In this document: positions 1 through 9,002 of the stretch, piece after piece
Numbering within the stretch: position 1 is the first letter of the stretch
Layout: every line of letters starts with the position of its first letter
Source of the DNA: JASFYU01 sp045046905
Lineage (GTDB): Bacteria > Bacteroidota > Bacteroidia > Flavobacteriales > Flavobacteriaceae
DNA length: 50,588 nt
NCBI GenBank assembly: GCA_045046905.1
Contig: JASFYU010000031.1
Span: 1 to 50,588, forward strand
Direction: 5' to 3'
The notes under the pieces: model-generated
The model's input: only the letters and a program-made list of their open reading frames with translations
What the model was told of the DNA's origin: nothing
Databases searched by the model: none
Made by a program: the position numbers and the translations under genes

Positions 1-46
1 CGTCTGAAGTGTTGCGGGTATTAAATCGACCACAAATTGATTTTTA

Positions 47-76
47 TTGGGGCATAGGTAATATTCATTATTTTTG
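47..76 (+). promoter_or_regulatory. Predicted Bacteroidota-type promoter for trhO
   Basis: TTG at 47-49 is followed after 19 bases by TATTTTTG at 69-76, matching the Bacteroidota housekeeping consensus TTG-N17/23-TAnnTTTG exactly. Transcription would start near 83 and leave a leader of about 70 bases. Seen directly; promoter activity is inferred. Confidence 0.6.
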
Positions 77-154
77 TACATTAATGTGGGCTTGGTGCTC
101 TTGCCCAAGCTGAGTCATTTTGACTATTCTTTAACTTAAATTATTAGGTATAGT

Positions 155-1186
155 ATGCAACTGTACAATACGTTAAGTGCAAAAGAAAGAGAAGTCCTTA
201 TCGAGGCCGCCGGGCAAGAACGCCTAACCATCTCTTTCTATACATATGCACGCCTTGGTAATCCACAACTATTTAGAGATCATTTGTTCATTCATTGGAA
301 TGAACTCGATGTTCTAGGCCGAATTTATGTCGCCCATGAAGGCATCAATGCCCAATTATCGGTTCCGGCAGAAAACTTCGAGGCCTTTAAGACCCATCTA
401 GACACCATTTCTTTTTTGAAGGCTGTTCGGTTGAATATTGCTATAGAGCAGAACAATAAATCATTCTTAAAATTAAAGGTCAAGCTTCGAAAAAAAATTG
501 TCGCCGACGGCCTTAATGATGCCACTTTTGATGTTACAAACATAGGTACACATGTGGGTGCTGAGCAGTTCAATGCTCTTATTGAAGACCCGGATACGAT
601 TTTGGTCGATATGCGCAATCATTATGAAAGTGAAATAGGCCATTTTAAGAATGCAATCACGCCAGATGTTGATACCTTTCGAGATTCTCTTGACATCATT
701 GAAAAAGACCTAGCCGATTACAAAGAAGATAAAAAACTACTAATGTATTGCACAGGAGGTATTCGTTGTGAAAAGGCCAGTGCATATTACAAACACAAAG
801 GCTTTAAACAGGTGTATCAGCTCGAGGGTGGAATCATTGATTACACCCGTCAAGTCGAGAAGAAGAAGCTCGAAAATAAATTCCTTGGAAAGAATTTTGT
901 TTTTGACCATCGTAGAGGAGAACGTATATCAGATGATATTATAGCCAATTGTCATCAATGTGGAAAGCCTTATGATACGCATGTGAATTGCGCCAATGAG
1001 GCCTGTCATCTGTTGTTTATTCAATGTACGGACTGTGCCAGAAAAATGGATGATTGCTGTTCTGATGACTGTAAGGAGGTTCATAACCTTCCTTTTGTAG
1101 AGCAAAAAAAATTAAGGAGAGGAAAAGTAATAAGTAATAAAATATTCAAAAAAGGGCGCTCCGAAGTATTGAAGTTCAAACAGTAA
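155..1186 (+). CDS. trhO: tRNA uridine(34) hydroxylase TrhO (rhodanese family)
   Basis: Members of this YceA/TrhO family hydroxylate uridine 34 of tRNA using oxygen, a first step toward 5-oxyacetyl-type wobble modification in the cytoplasm. The 343-residue protein has the usual order: an N-terminal acylphosphatase-like region (about 25-120), a rhodanese domain (about 135-235) with the active-site loop YCTGGIRCEKAS holding Cys199 and Cys204, and a cysteine-rich C-terminal zinc-binding-like segment (Cys266, 269, 279, 284, 291, 294, 301, 302, 306). The rhodanese sequence VDMRNHYESEIGHF is typical. The ATG at 155 gives full family length and lies 79 bases after a consensus promoter. It appears to be a single-gene unit. 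Function is by family; no experiment is implied. Confidence 0.9.
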   Translation: MQLYNTLSAKEREVLIEAAGQERLTISFYTYARLGNPQLFRDHLFIHWNELDVLGRIYVAHEGINAQLSVPAENFEAFKTHLDTISFLKAVRLNIAIEQNNKSFLKLKVKLRKKIVADGLNDATFDVTNIGTHVGAEQFNALIEDPDTILVDMRNHYESEIGHFKNAITPDVDTFRDSLDIIEKDLADYKEDKKLLMYCTGGIRCEKASAYYKHKGFKQVYQLEGGIIDYTRQVEKKKLENKFLGKNFVFDHRRGERISDDIIANCHQCGKPYDTHVNCANEACHLLFIQCTDCARKMDDCCSDDCKEVHNLPFVEQKKLRRGKVISNKIFKKGRSEVLKFKQ

Positions 1187-1528
1187 TTTATACCATTATC
1201 TTTTTGTTTAATTTTTTTTTGTTCACGAGCTAGTGAAAATCATGTGTTCTCAAGAGTGTGCATTTACGGTAGAGCTACCCATTGTCAATTACCGCCAGCG
1301 AGCAGGTATTGAAATTTTAACAAATAGGTGTTTTCGTAATGCCTCCTGAAGTAGTTTAGCTGAGACAGGGCTAGGTAGAGCAATTCTAGCAGGGGCGAAG
1401 CCTTTGCCGGCACCAGTCATCTGAAAGCTACTTTCTTTCCACCGCAAATTACACTATCTTTACAATTAAGATTAATATGAACCTTAATTGGCGAGAATTC
1501 TTCGTTTTTGTCAAGTCATTATAATATT
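1187..1528. other. Intergenic region before ricT
   Basis: No coding potential was recognised over these 342 bases. TATCTTTA at about 1449-1456 resembles the -7 element TAnnTTTG with one mismatch and could serve ricT, but no good TTG element accompanies it. No clear terminator for trhO was found. Confidence 0.4.
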
Positions 1529-2734
1529 ATGGGGTGTAGCAGTTGTTCGACCGCTAAGGACGGGCAGCCACGTGGATGCAAGAACAACGGGACTTGTGGT
1601 ACCGATGGTTGTAATAAATTAACGGTCTTTGATTGGCTTTCCAATATGTCACTTCCAAACGGCGAAAAGCCTTTTGATTGTGTGGAGGTCCGATTTAAAA
1701 ATAGTAGAAAAGAATTTTTTAGAAATACCGAAAACCTGTCATTTTCAATTGGCGATATTGTGGCAACACAGGCATCGTCTGGCCATGATATAGGCATGGT
1801 TACTCTTACGGGAGAATTGGTAAAAGTGCAGATGAAGCGAAAAAAACAGGATTTCAAAGATTCTGAACTCCCGAAACTTTATCGAATAGCTTCCCAAAAA
1901 GATATTGACATTTGGCAGAAATGTAGAGATAGAGAAGAAGAGATTAAAAAACGTTCTCGCGAAATCGCCATTATTTTACAGCTTCAAATGAAAATATCAG
2001 ATGTGGAGTTTCAAGGCGATGGCTCTAAAGCTACGTTTTATTATACCGCGGAGGAACGTGTAGATTTTCGACAGTTAATCAAAGACATGGCCAAGGCTTT
2101 TGGCATACGTATTGAAATGCGTCAAATTGGCTATCGTCAAGAAGCTCAACGATTGGGGGGCATAGGTTCTTGTGGCAGAGAACTATGCTGTTCTACATGG
2201 CTTACTGACTTTAGATCGGTAAGTACCTCGGCCGCACGGTATCAGCAGCTTTCTCTTAATCCTCAAAAACTGGCTGGGCAATGTGGAAAATTGAAATGCT
2301 GTTTAAATTATGAACTTGATGTGTATTTAGATGCCCTGAAAGATTTCCCCTCTTCTGACACAAAACTCTTTACCGAAAAAGGCTTGGCATTTTGTCAAAA
2401 AACAGATATTTTTAAAGCAACATTATGGTTCTCCTACAAAGAAGACCCTGCGAATTGGCACATATTGTCAAAGGAGCAGGTCAATGAGATTTTAATAAAG
2501 AACAAGAAGAAAGAAAAAGTAGCCAGCCTCGAGGAATATGCGATTGATAACATCGTAGAGGAAAAAGTAGTATTTGAAAATACGGTGGGGCAAGATAGCC
2601 TTACTCGTTTTGACCGGCCCAAAAAATCTAGGAATAGAAATAGAAATAGAAAAAAAGCCAACAATAAAAGTGCCCCCCCCAATGCCAATAACAACAAAAA
2701 TAGAAGAAAGAAAAAGCGTCCGAACAATGCATAG
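1529..2734 (+). CDS. ricT: RicT/PSP1 family Fe-S regulatory complex protein
   Basis: This is a PSP1-domain protein of the RicT (YaaT) family. In Bacillus RicT works with RicA and RicF in an Fe-S-containing complex that affects RNA maturation; its role in Bacteroidota is less clear. The N terminus is Cys-rich (MGCSSC, later CKNNGTCGTDGC), as in flavobacterial homologues, and two more Cys clusters follow, CGRELCC and CGKLKCC. The last ~45 residues are rich in Lys, Arg and Asn and look disordered. I chose the ATG at 1529, which gives 401 residues, over the TTG at 1508 because homologues begin MGC. The 3' end overlaps gldH by 8 bases, suggesting translational coupling. Confidence 0.88.
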   Translation: MGCSSCSTAKDGQPRGCKNNGTCGTDGCNKLTVFDWLSNMSLPNGEKPFDCVEVRFKNSRKEFFRNTENLSFSIGDIVATQASSGHDIGMVTLTGELVKVQMKRKKQDFKDSELPKLYRIASQKDIDIWQKCRDREEEIKKRSREIAIILQLQMKISDVEFQGDGSKATFYYTAEERVDFRQLIKDMAKAFGIRIEMRQIGYRQEAQRLGGIGSCGRELCCSTWLTDFRSVSTSAARYQQLSLNPQKLAGQCGKLKCCLNYELDVYLDALKDFPSSDTKLFTEKGLAFCQKTDIFKATLWFSYKEDPANWHILSKEQVNEILIKNKKKEKVASLEEYAIDNIVEEKVVFENTVGQDSLTRFDRPKKSRNRNRNRKKANNKSAPPNANNNKNRRKKKRPNNA

Positions 2735-3212
2735 GACCCTAGTTGCCCTAGTTGCTTTACTAGCTATGGTTTCATGTGATACTACTATGGTGAGGTCTGA
2801 ATATCAGGCCACAGATAGTGGAGCTTGGAACAAAGACAATATCATGGCATTTATATTTTCCGAAATGGATACCCTACAACACTATGATATGTTCATCAAC
2901 CTGAGAAATGATGATGAGTACCCTTATAACAACCTTTTTATAATCGCCGAACTCAATGCTCCGAATGGCGACATTGTTACTGATACCTTGGAATATGAAA
3001 TGGCCTTACCAGATGGTCAATGGTTGGGCAAAGGCTATGGCAGTATTAAGGAGAATAAATTATGGTACAAGGAAAACATCGTTTTTTCTTCTTCGGGCGT
3101 ATATACATTGCGTTTGTCACACGCCATGCGTAAGAATGGTAGTGTTGACGGGGTCATAAACCTTGATGGCGTAACCGATGTTGGTTTCGAAATAATAAAA
3201 AGTAAGCAATAG
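2727..3212 (+). CDS. gldH: Gliding motility lipoprotein GldH
   Basis: GldH is a lipoprotein required for gliding motility in Flavobacterium johnsoniae. The 161-residue product starts MHRTLVALVALLAMVSC, a short lipoprotein signal with the lipidated Cys at residue 17, followed by the family-typical region with YQATDSGAWNKDNIMAF. The frame is open further upstream to 2574, but that part lies inside ricT and lacks a signal sequence, so ATG 2727 is the likely start. It overlaps ricT by 8 bases and ends 3 bases before the penicillin-binding protein gene, so the three are probably one transcript. The protein should sit in a lipid-anchored envelope location; its molecular activity is not visible from sequence. 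Confidence 0.88.
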   Translation: MHRTLVALVALLAMVSCDTTMVRSEYQATDSGAWNKDNIMAFIFSEMDTLQHYDMFINLRNDDEYPYNNLFIIAELNAPNGDIVTDTLEYEMALPDGQWLGKGYGSIKENKLWYKENIVFSSSGVYTLRLSHAMRKNGSVDGVINLDGVTDVGFEIIKSKQ

Positions 3213-3215
3213 ACT

Positions 3216-5561
3216 ATGGCAAAAGCCGTAAAGAAAAAGAAAAAGAAGAGTTTTTTTAAATTTATAAAATGGTTTTGGATTCTGTTCGTGACAGGAATCC
3301 TATCTGTGGTTTTTTTGTTTTTATTTGCCTCGTGGGGTTTTCTTGGCGAATTGCCCACTTTTGAAACTTTAGAAAATCCGCAGACCAATCTGGCTACGGA
3401 GATTATTTCTTCTGACGGAGAAACATTAGGTAAATTTTATTTGGAAGATAACCGTACAGATGTTTCGTTTGAAGATTTGCCAAAAAATTTGGTCGATGCC
3501 TTGGTCGCTAGTGAAGATAACCGTTTTTACAATCATTCAGGAATTGATTGGTACGGCACTGCACGGGCAGTTTTCTTTTTGGGAAAACGAGGCGGGGCGA
3601 GTACCATTTCACAGCAATTGGCACGACAACTTTTTGTTGGCGTGCGGTCAAGAAATAAATTCGAGACCATAAAACAAAAAGCAATGGAATGGGTTATCGC
3701 AACACAATTGGAGCGTAGCTATACCAAAGAAGAAATTATCAAGATGTATTTGAACATCTACGATTTTGGTAACAATGCCGATGGTATTCGTTCCGCTTCG
3801 AGAATTTATTTTGGCAAGGAGCCCAAAGCTTTAAAAATGGAGGAATCGGCCATGTTGGTGGGAATGCTCCAAAATTCTTCGCTTTTCAATCCTTTACGGC
3901 GTGAAGAACTGACGCTGAAAAAAAGGAATATGGTCTTGTCTCAAATGGCGAAATTTGAATTTATAAGCGAGGCCGAAAAAGATTCATTACAGTTATTGAA
4001 AATGGATATCAATTATAATCCTGAATCACATAGTGTAGGAATTGCCACCTATTTTCGAATGTATCTGCGGGGCTTTATGAAAAAATGGATCAAGAAAACC
4101 CCAAAACCTGCATTGGAAGGTGAACGAGATACATGGAACCTATATCTTGACGGACTAAAGATTTATACTACCATAGATTCTCGTATGCAAGCCAATGCTG
4201 AGGAGGCCGTACAAGAACATATGAAAAAGCTACAAGCTGAATTTTTTCATCAAAACACACCAGAACGAAACAGGACCGCACCCTTTTTAAATTTGAAGAA
4301 GGAAGAAATAGACCGCATTATGGAACAGGCCATAAAAAGGTCGGATCGTTGGCGTCAAATGAAAAATGAGGGCAAGTCCGAAGAACAAATACGTAGTTCA
4401 TTTACCAAAAAAACCGAGATGACGGTTTTTGATTGGAACAGTGAAACCCGTCAAAAGGATACTATTTTAACTCCCTTGGATTCCATTCGGTATTACAAAA
4501 CTTTTTTAAGAACGGCCATGATGTCGATGGAACCCCAAACAGGCCATGTAAAAGCATGGGTTGGCGGGGTCGATTACAAGCATTTTCAATATGATAATGT
4601 TTACCAAGGGGCGAGGCAGGTGGGGTCTACCTTTAAGCCTTTTGTCTATGCCGCTGCAATCGATCAATTGCGATTGTCGCCCTGCCATGAACTACCTGAC
4701 ACACAATACTGTATCGAAGCGAATAAGCATGGTAACCCTGAGCCGTGGTGCCCTGAGAACTCAACGGGTAAATATTCTGGTAAGATGTATACCTTAAAGA
4801 GAGGGCTGGCCAATTCAAAGAATACCATTACCGCCCAGTTAATTGATATGGTCGGACCAAAATCGGTAGTATCAATAGTTAAGAATATGGGGATTACCCG
4901 CGAAATTTTAGAAGTACCTTCCATTGCCTTAGGCACTGAGATTATTAGTGTATACGAAATGGTAGGAGCCTACGGCACCTTCGTAAACCAGGGTGTGTAT
5001 GTAAAACCGGTCATGGTAACCCGTATAGAGGATAAAAATGGTACCGTCTTATATGAATATGTTCCCGAAACCAAAGATGTGTTGAGTAAAGAAGTATCCT
5101 ATGCCATGATAAATTTAATGGAAGGAGTAACACAGGGCGGATCTGGAACAAGGTTGCGTACCGTAGGGGTCAATAAATGGAAAAAAGAGTATGATGAGGT
5201 AATTACCGGATACCCCTATGCATTTAAGAACCCGATAGCGGGTAAAACGGGTACTACACAAAATCAAAGTGACGGCTGGTTTATGGGCATGGTGCCTAAC
5301 CTAGTAACCGGTGTATGGGTCGGTGGCGAAGAAAGGTCGATACATTTTAAGTCGATTACCTATGGTCAAGGTGCTTCTATGGCCTTGCCGATATGGGGCC
5401 TGTATATGAAAAAGAATTATGAAAATAAAGATTTGGGAGTTTCAGATGGCGCTTTTCCTGAACCAGAGAATATGTCCATTGAGCTTGATTGCTCAAAAAC
5501 TATAGAAGAGGGCGATGTAGAAGGTGATACCGATGATGATATGGAAGACTTGGATTTTTAA
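3216..5561 (+). CDS. Class A penicillin-binding protein 1A (transglycosylase/transpeptidase)
   Basis: A bifunctional peptidoglycan synthase of 781 residues. A basic N terminus (KKKKKK) precedes one transmembrane segment (about 13-39). The GT51 glycosyltransferase domain follows with the catalytic Glu100 in ASEDNRFYNHSGID and the motif GASTISQQLARQLF. The transpeptidase domain has Ser471 in GSTFKPF, SKN at 534-536 and KTGTT starting at 677, so all three penicillin-binding motifs are present. The protein ends in an acidic tail (about residues 760-781). It polymerises glycan strands and crosslinks peptides in the periplasm. It begins 3 bases after gldH and looks co-transcribed with ricT and gldH. 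Confidence 0.93.
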   Translation: MAKAVKKKKKKSFFKFIKWFWILFVTGILSVVFLFLFASWGFLGELPTFETLENPQTNLATEIISSDGETLGKFYLEDNRTDVSFEDLPKNLVDALVASEDNRFYNHSGIDWYGTARAVFFLGKRGGASTISQQLARQLFVGVRSRNKFETIKQKAMEWVIATQLERSYTKEEIIKMYLNIYDFGNNADGIRSASRIYFGKEPKALKMEESAMLVGMLQNSSLFNPLRREELTLKKRNMVLSQMAKFEFISEAEKDSLQLLKMDINYNPESHSVGIATYFRMYLRGFMKKWIKKTPKPALEGERDTWNLYLDGLKIYTTIDSRMQANAEEAVQEHMKKLQAEFFHQNTPERNRTAPFLNLKKEEIDRIMEQAIKRSDRWRQMKNEGKSEEQIRSSFTKKTEMTVFDWNSETRQKDTILTPLDSIRYYKTFLRTAMMSMEPQTGHVKAWVGGVDYKHFQYDNVYQGARQVGSTFKPFVYAAAIDQLRLSPCHELPDTQYCIEANKHGNPEPWCPENSTGKYSGKMYTLKRGLANSKNTITAQLIDMVGPKSVVSIVKNMGITREILEVPSIALGTEIISVYEMVGAYGTFVNQGVYVKPVMVTRIEDKNGTVLYEYVPETKDVLSKEVSYAMINLMEGVTQGGSGTRLRTVGVNKWKKEYDEVITGYPYAFKNPIAGKTGTTQNQSDGWFMGMVPNLVTGVWVGGEERSIHFKSITYGQGASMALPIWGLYMKKNYENKDLGVSDGAFPEPENMSIELDCSKTIEEGDVEGDTDDDMEDLDF

Positions 5562-5566
5562 TCCTT

Positions 5567-5720
5567 CATTGAGGGTTTACCTGCCTACCGCAGGCAGGCC
5601 TGACTGACGGCAAAGGTAGGCTTCTCGTGGTTATGACTTTACCCAGATAGCTTAAGCTGTCTATCAGATGACGAGCTGACTGGGGCTTAATACCTGCAAC
5701 CCCGAGCGTAGTCGAAGGGC
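5567..5720. repeat. Fragments of dispersed intergenic repeats
   Basis: The string CATTGAGGGTTTA at 5568-5580 recurs at about 45677-45688 in a larger repeat. It runs into a palindromic GCCTACCGCAGGCAGGC block and into GACGGCAAAGGTAGGC, whose inverse-like form recurs at 48463-48492. At 5699-5720 lies CCCCGAGCGTAGTCGAAGGG, related to the GAGCGAAGTCGAAG repeat at 41672-41719. A minus-strand open frame across this stretch is not credible as a gene. Confidence 0.5.
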
Positions 5721-5845
5721 CGTGATGCAGTCTTTTGCTTGCCCACACCTTAAATATTGTTAAGTTCCTTTACGAATAGACTTCCGTTTAAAAACCGTAA
5801 ATTAGTATCTCGTATACTATATAAATTCTTCCAAATAACAGACCT

Positions 5846-6547
5846 ATGATTCGCAAGACGGTTGGCAATGTGCAAGAGGCGCTTCAAGGCGTCGAAGATC
5901 GAATGACCTTAATGTTGGGAGGTTTTGGTCTCTGCGGAATTCCAGAAAATGCTATTGCTGAATTGGTGCGTATAGAGGTTGCAGATATTACCTGTATCTC
6001 TAATAATGCAGGGGTCGATGATTTTGGTTTAGGATTGTTGTTGCAAAAACACCAGATTAGAAAAATGATTTCTTCCTATGTGGGTGAGAATGATGAGTTT
6101 GAACGTCAAATGCTAAGTGGAGAGCTTGAAGTAGAGCTTACCCCTCAAGGCACCCTGGCAGAAAAGTGTAGGGCGGCGCAGTCGGGCTTTCCGGCATTTT
6201 ATACCCCCGCGGGTTATGGTACCGAAGTAGCTCAGGGAAAAGAAACCCGAGAATTCAATGGTAAAATGTATGTTCTGGAACAGGCTTTCAAGGCCGATTT
6301 CTCTTTTGTGAAAGCGTGGAAAGGTGATGAGGCGGGGAATTTAATATTTAAAGGAACGGCGCGTAATTTTAATCCGTGTATGTGCGGAGCCGCCAAGATT
6401 ACCGTAGCTGAGGTAGAGGAATTAGTTCCTGCAGGTGGGTTAGACCCAAATGAGATTCATATTCCAGGAATATTTGTACAACGCATTTTTCAGGGGGAAG
6501 GTTATGAAAAACGTATTGAACAACGCACCGTACGAGCACGTAAATGA
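5846..6547 (+). CDS. scoA: CoA transferase subunit A (3-oxoacid CoA-transferase type)
   Basis: The alpha subunit of a family I CoA transferase, 233 residues, the usual size. The N terminus has the glycine-rich loop LMLGGFGLCGIPENAI and then NNAGVDDFGLGLLL, both characteristic. Together with the next gene it would move CoA from succinyl-CoA to acetoacetate or another short 3-oxo acid in the cytoplasm. The exact acyl substrate cannot be read from sequence. The partner gene lies 144 bases downstream on the same strand, a wider gap than usual for this pair. Confidence 0.85.
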   Translation: MIRKTVGNVQEALQGVEDRMTLMLGGFGLCGIPENAIAELVRIEVADITCISNNAGVDDFGLGLLLQKHQIRKMISSYVGENDEFERQMLSGELEVELTPQGTLAEKCRAAQSGFPAFYTPAGYGTEVAQGKETREFNGKMYVLEQAFKADFSFVKAWKGDEAGNLIFKGTARNFNPCMCGAAKITVAEVEELVPAGGLDPNEIHIPGIFVQRIFQGEGYEKRIEQRTVRARK

Positions 6548-6691
6548 TGTAATGGGAAGTATCAATTTTCTAATGAAACAATTTGCATGAGACACAGGGC
6601 TCAAGACACAAGTGGGAACATTGCAGTATTCTTACATTCTATCATTATTTCCTTCAATCATTAAACACACCATCAAAATAGTATATCGATT

Positions 6692-7345
6692 ATGTTGAAC
6701 AAAGAAGGGATTGCAAAACGTATTGCCAAAGAAATCAGGAACGGCTACTATGTAAATTTAGGCATAGGAATTCCTACCTTGGTAGCTAATTTTGTGCGTG
6801 ATGATATTAATGTGGAATTCCAGAGTGAAAACGGAGTTTTGGGTATGGGCCCTTTTCCTTTTGAAAGTGAGGAGGATGCCGACATCATCAATGCAGGTAA
6901 ACAGACCATTACAGCCTTGCCAGGAGCTTCTTTTTTTGATTCGGCCCTTAGCTTCGCAATGATTCGAGGACAGCATATAGACCTCACAATCTTGGGTGCA
7001 ATGGAAGTGTCGGAGACTGGAGACATCGCCAATTGGAAAATTCCGGGTAAAATGGTCAAAGGAATGGGAGGTGCCATGGATCTTGTTGCTTCTGCCGAAA
7101 ACATTATTGTCGCCATGATGCATACCAATAGGGCTGGTTCCTCGAAACTTCTGAAAAAATGTTCATTGCCACTAACGGGAGTGGGTTGTGTAAAAAAAAT
7201 AGTGACCAACCTTGCGGTCTTAGAAGTTTGCTCGAATGGTTTTAAACTGTTGGAGCGCGCGCCAGGAGTTACGGTAGAAGAGATACAAAAAGCAACAGAA
7301 GGTTCTTTGATAGTGGAGAAAGATATTCCTGAGATGCTTGTTTAA
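6692..7345 (+). CDS. scoB: CoA transferase subunit B (3-oxoacid CoA-transferase type)
   Basis: The beta subunit, 217 residues. It carries the catalytic Glu in QSENGVLGMGP, the hallmark of family I CoA transferases, where this Glu forms the glutamyl-CoA thioester intermediate. N-terminal GYYVNLGIGIPTLVANF is also typical. It forms a heteromer with the product of the preceding gene. The pair looks like a small operon for ketone-body or short-chain fatty-acid use. Nothing unusual was seen in the coding sequence. Confidence 0.87.
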   Translation: MLNKEGIAKRIAKEIRNGYYVNLGIGIPTLVANFVRDDINVEFQSENGVLGMGPFPFESEEDADIINAGKQTITALPGASFFDSALSFAMIRGQHIDLTILGAMEVSETGDIANWKIPGKMVKGMGGAMDLVASAENIIVAMMHTNRAGSSKLLKKCSLPLTGVGCVKKIVTNLAVLEVCSNGFKLLERAPGVTVEEIQKATEGSLIVEKDIPEMLV

Positions 7346-7358
7346 TAATTTGTTGATT

Positions 7359-7388
7359 ACCGTTCATCGAAGAAATAAAACCGTTCAT
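7359..7388 (+). promoter_or_regulatory. Candidate LytTR-type direct repeat
   Basis: ACCGTTCAT occurs at 7359-7367 and again at 7380-7388, a 21-base period with a 12-base gap. Both copies match the known LytTR-domain binding consensus [TA][AC][CA]GTTN[AG][TG], whose sites occur as direct repeats about two helical turns apart. The pair lies 128 bases before a small ORF at 7516. A similar array is at 29364-29412. No LytTR gene is in the window. Confidence 0.5.
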
Positions 7389-7515
7389 ATTTTTCACAAC
7401 AATATAGGGTTACTTGACAACAATAATTTAGAGTGCATGAGCGTTCTACCTTAAATTTACAGTATCAATTAAAAGTTGAAACCTCAAATCTGACTTTTAA
7501 AAAAACCTACAAATT

Positions 7516-7623
7516 ATGGATGCCCAAATGAACCATGCCCCTGTTGAAGAAGAAATTCAAGTGTACAGGAATGATTTTTTTATCGGAATCATTATGCTGA
7601 CCAAAAAATTATTTATGCTATAA
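7516..7623 (+). CDS. Possible 35-residue small protein
   Basis: An ATG-initiated frame of 35 codons: acidic start (MDAQMNHAPVEEEIQVYRND), then a short hydrophobic stretch (FFIGIIML) and a basic end. I do not recognise it. Support for expression is contextual: LytTR-like repeats upstream, a leader resembling that of the gene at 29576 (AAAAACCTACA just before the ATG in both), and a strong terminator hairpin 22 bases after the stop. It could instead be a non-coding leader or RNA with an accidental frame. Confidence 0.4.
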   Translation: MDAQMNHAPVEEEIQVYRNDFFIGIIMLTKKLFML

Positions 7624-7644
7624 ATATTTTTTTGGTAAAAAAAA

Positions 7645-7682
7645 TAAAAAAGGAGCGGTACAATATACACTGCTCCTTTTTT
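7645..7682. terminator. Intrinsic terminator, probably bidirectional
   Basis: AAAAAAGGAGC at 7645-7655 pairs with GCTCCTTTTTT at 7671-7681, with A and T runs on either side. It lies between the small plus-strand ORF and the 3' end of the minus-strand aminotransferase, so it can end both. Confidence 0.75.
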
Positions 7683-7773
7683 ATTTTTATCAAGGAGAGG
7701 GCTCTGTAAAATTATCAATTGGTATTCACTACTACTGAAGAATCTCTGGCGATAGTTCGATTTCGAAAAAAGA

Positions 7774-8931
7774 TTAGAATACGTTTAAAATATCGACAGC
7801 CCTTTGCAGGGTATCGGTGGTCTTGGCGAAACAAAATCGCAATACATTATCATCTTTTTGGTCTACATTAAAAACAGATATGGGAATACTCGCTAATTTG
7901 TGGTCGATAATCAATCTTTTGGCAAAGTCGAGGTCGCTTTCTTGAGTAATTTTAGAATAATACAACAGTTGAAAATAGGTGCCTCGTGAGGGGGTAAATT
8001 CGAATCTTGAATTGGCCAGGGCATTTAAGAAAAAGTCACGTTTTTCCTGATAAAAGGTATTTAGATTTAAATAATGATCTTCATTTTGAAGATATTCGGC
8101 CATGGCTCTTTGTACGGGTTGATCCACGCTGAAGACGTTGAATTGATGTGTTTTTTGAAATTCGCTCATGAGCTCAGCGGGGGCGACACAATAGCCCATT
8201 TTCCAGCCGGTAACATGAAAGGTCTTACCAAAGGAGGCACACACAAAGCTTCGAGAGGCCAAATCGTCGAACCTAGAGGCGCTTTGGTGTTCTTCGCCGT
8301 CAAAAATAATATGTTCGTAAACCTCGTCGCTTACCAAGATGATATTCGTATTTCTTAGAATTTCTTGAAGATGGATCATATCATCCTTAAAAAAAATACG
8401 TCCACTAGGGTTATGGGGTGTATTGATGATGACCATTTTGGTTTTGAGGGTAATCTTGCTTCTGAATTCAGTCCAGTCTATCTTGAAATCCTTGCCTTGT
8501 AACTGCACAAATACGGGAATACCACCATTTACTTCGATGGCGGGTTCATAACAATCGTAGGCAGGTTTTAAAACAATAACCTCGTCTCCTGGGCGAACGA
8601 ATGCGGTAATAGCTGTGAAAATGGCCTGAGTGGCGCCAACGGTAACCGTGATTTCGTTTTCAGGATGGTATTTTTTGCCAGTTAGCTTTTCAATCTTTTC
8701 CGAAATCATTTCCCGTAGCTTAAAGTACCCTGCCATTGGGGCATATTGGTTGTGGCCAGCTCGCATGGCCTTGCTGACCAGTTCAATCAGCCTTGGGTCA
8801 GCACCAAAGTTTGGAAAACCTTGTGAAAGGTCTATGGCATCGTGTTTTCTTGCAAGATTGCCAATAGTGGTGAAAATTGTCGTCTTGACCTTCGGAAGTT
8901 TAGATTGATAATTAATATCGGAAGCTATCAT
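7774..8931 (-). CDS. Methionine aminotransferase-like, PLP-dependent class I aminotransferase
   Basis: A fold-type I aminotransferase of 385 residues, resembling E. coli YbdL and kynurenine aminotransferases. Visible features are IDLSQGFPNFGADP near the N terminus, NQYAPMAGYFKLRE, the cofactor-contact region TVGATQAIFTAI, NTPHNPSGRIF, and the PLP lysine in SFGKTFHVTGWKMGY. It would transfer the amino group of methionine or an aromatic amino acid to a 2-oxo acid in the cytoplasm; methionine salvage is a plausible setting. It looks like a single-gene unit, ending at a shared terminator. Confidence 0.85.
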   Translation of the reverse strand: MIASDINYQSKLPKVKTTIFTTIGNLARKHDAIDLSQGFPNFGADPRLIELVSKAMRAGHNQYAPMAGYFKLREMISEKIEKLTGKKYHPENEITVTVGATQAIFTAITAFVRPGDEVIVLKPAYDCYEPAIEVNGGIPVFVQLQGKDFKIDWTEFRSKITLKTKMVIINTPHNPSGRIFFKDDMIHLQEILRNTNIILVSDEVYEHIIFDGEEHQSASRFDDLASRSFVCASFGKTFHVTGWKMGYCVAPAELMSEFQKTHQFNVFSVDQPVQRAMAEYLQNEDHYLNLNTFYQEKRDFFLNALANSRFEFTPSRGTYFQLLYYSKITQESDLDFAKRLIIDHKLASIPISVFNVDQKDDNVLRFCFAKTTDTLQRAVDILNVF

Positions 8932-9002
8932 TATTTTTGATTATAATTTCAAAAATAGGTAATATTCCTTTTTATGGTTCAAACTATATCTCAAAAAATG
9001 AC

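Noticed and set aside
2434..2727. 97-codon minus-strand frame rich in Phe and Leu
   Set aside because: It is the antisense of the Lys/Asn-rich tail of RicT; low complexity explains the open frame.
5566..5748. 60-codon minus-strand frame after the PBP1A gene
   Set aside because: It covers palindromic repeat DNA only.
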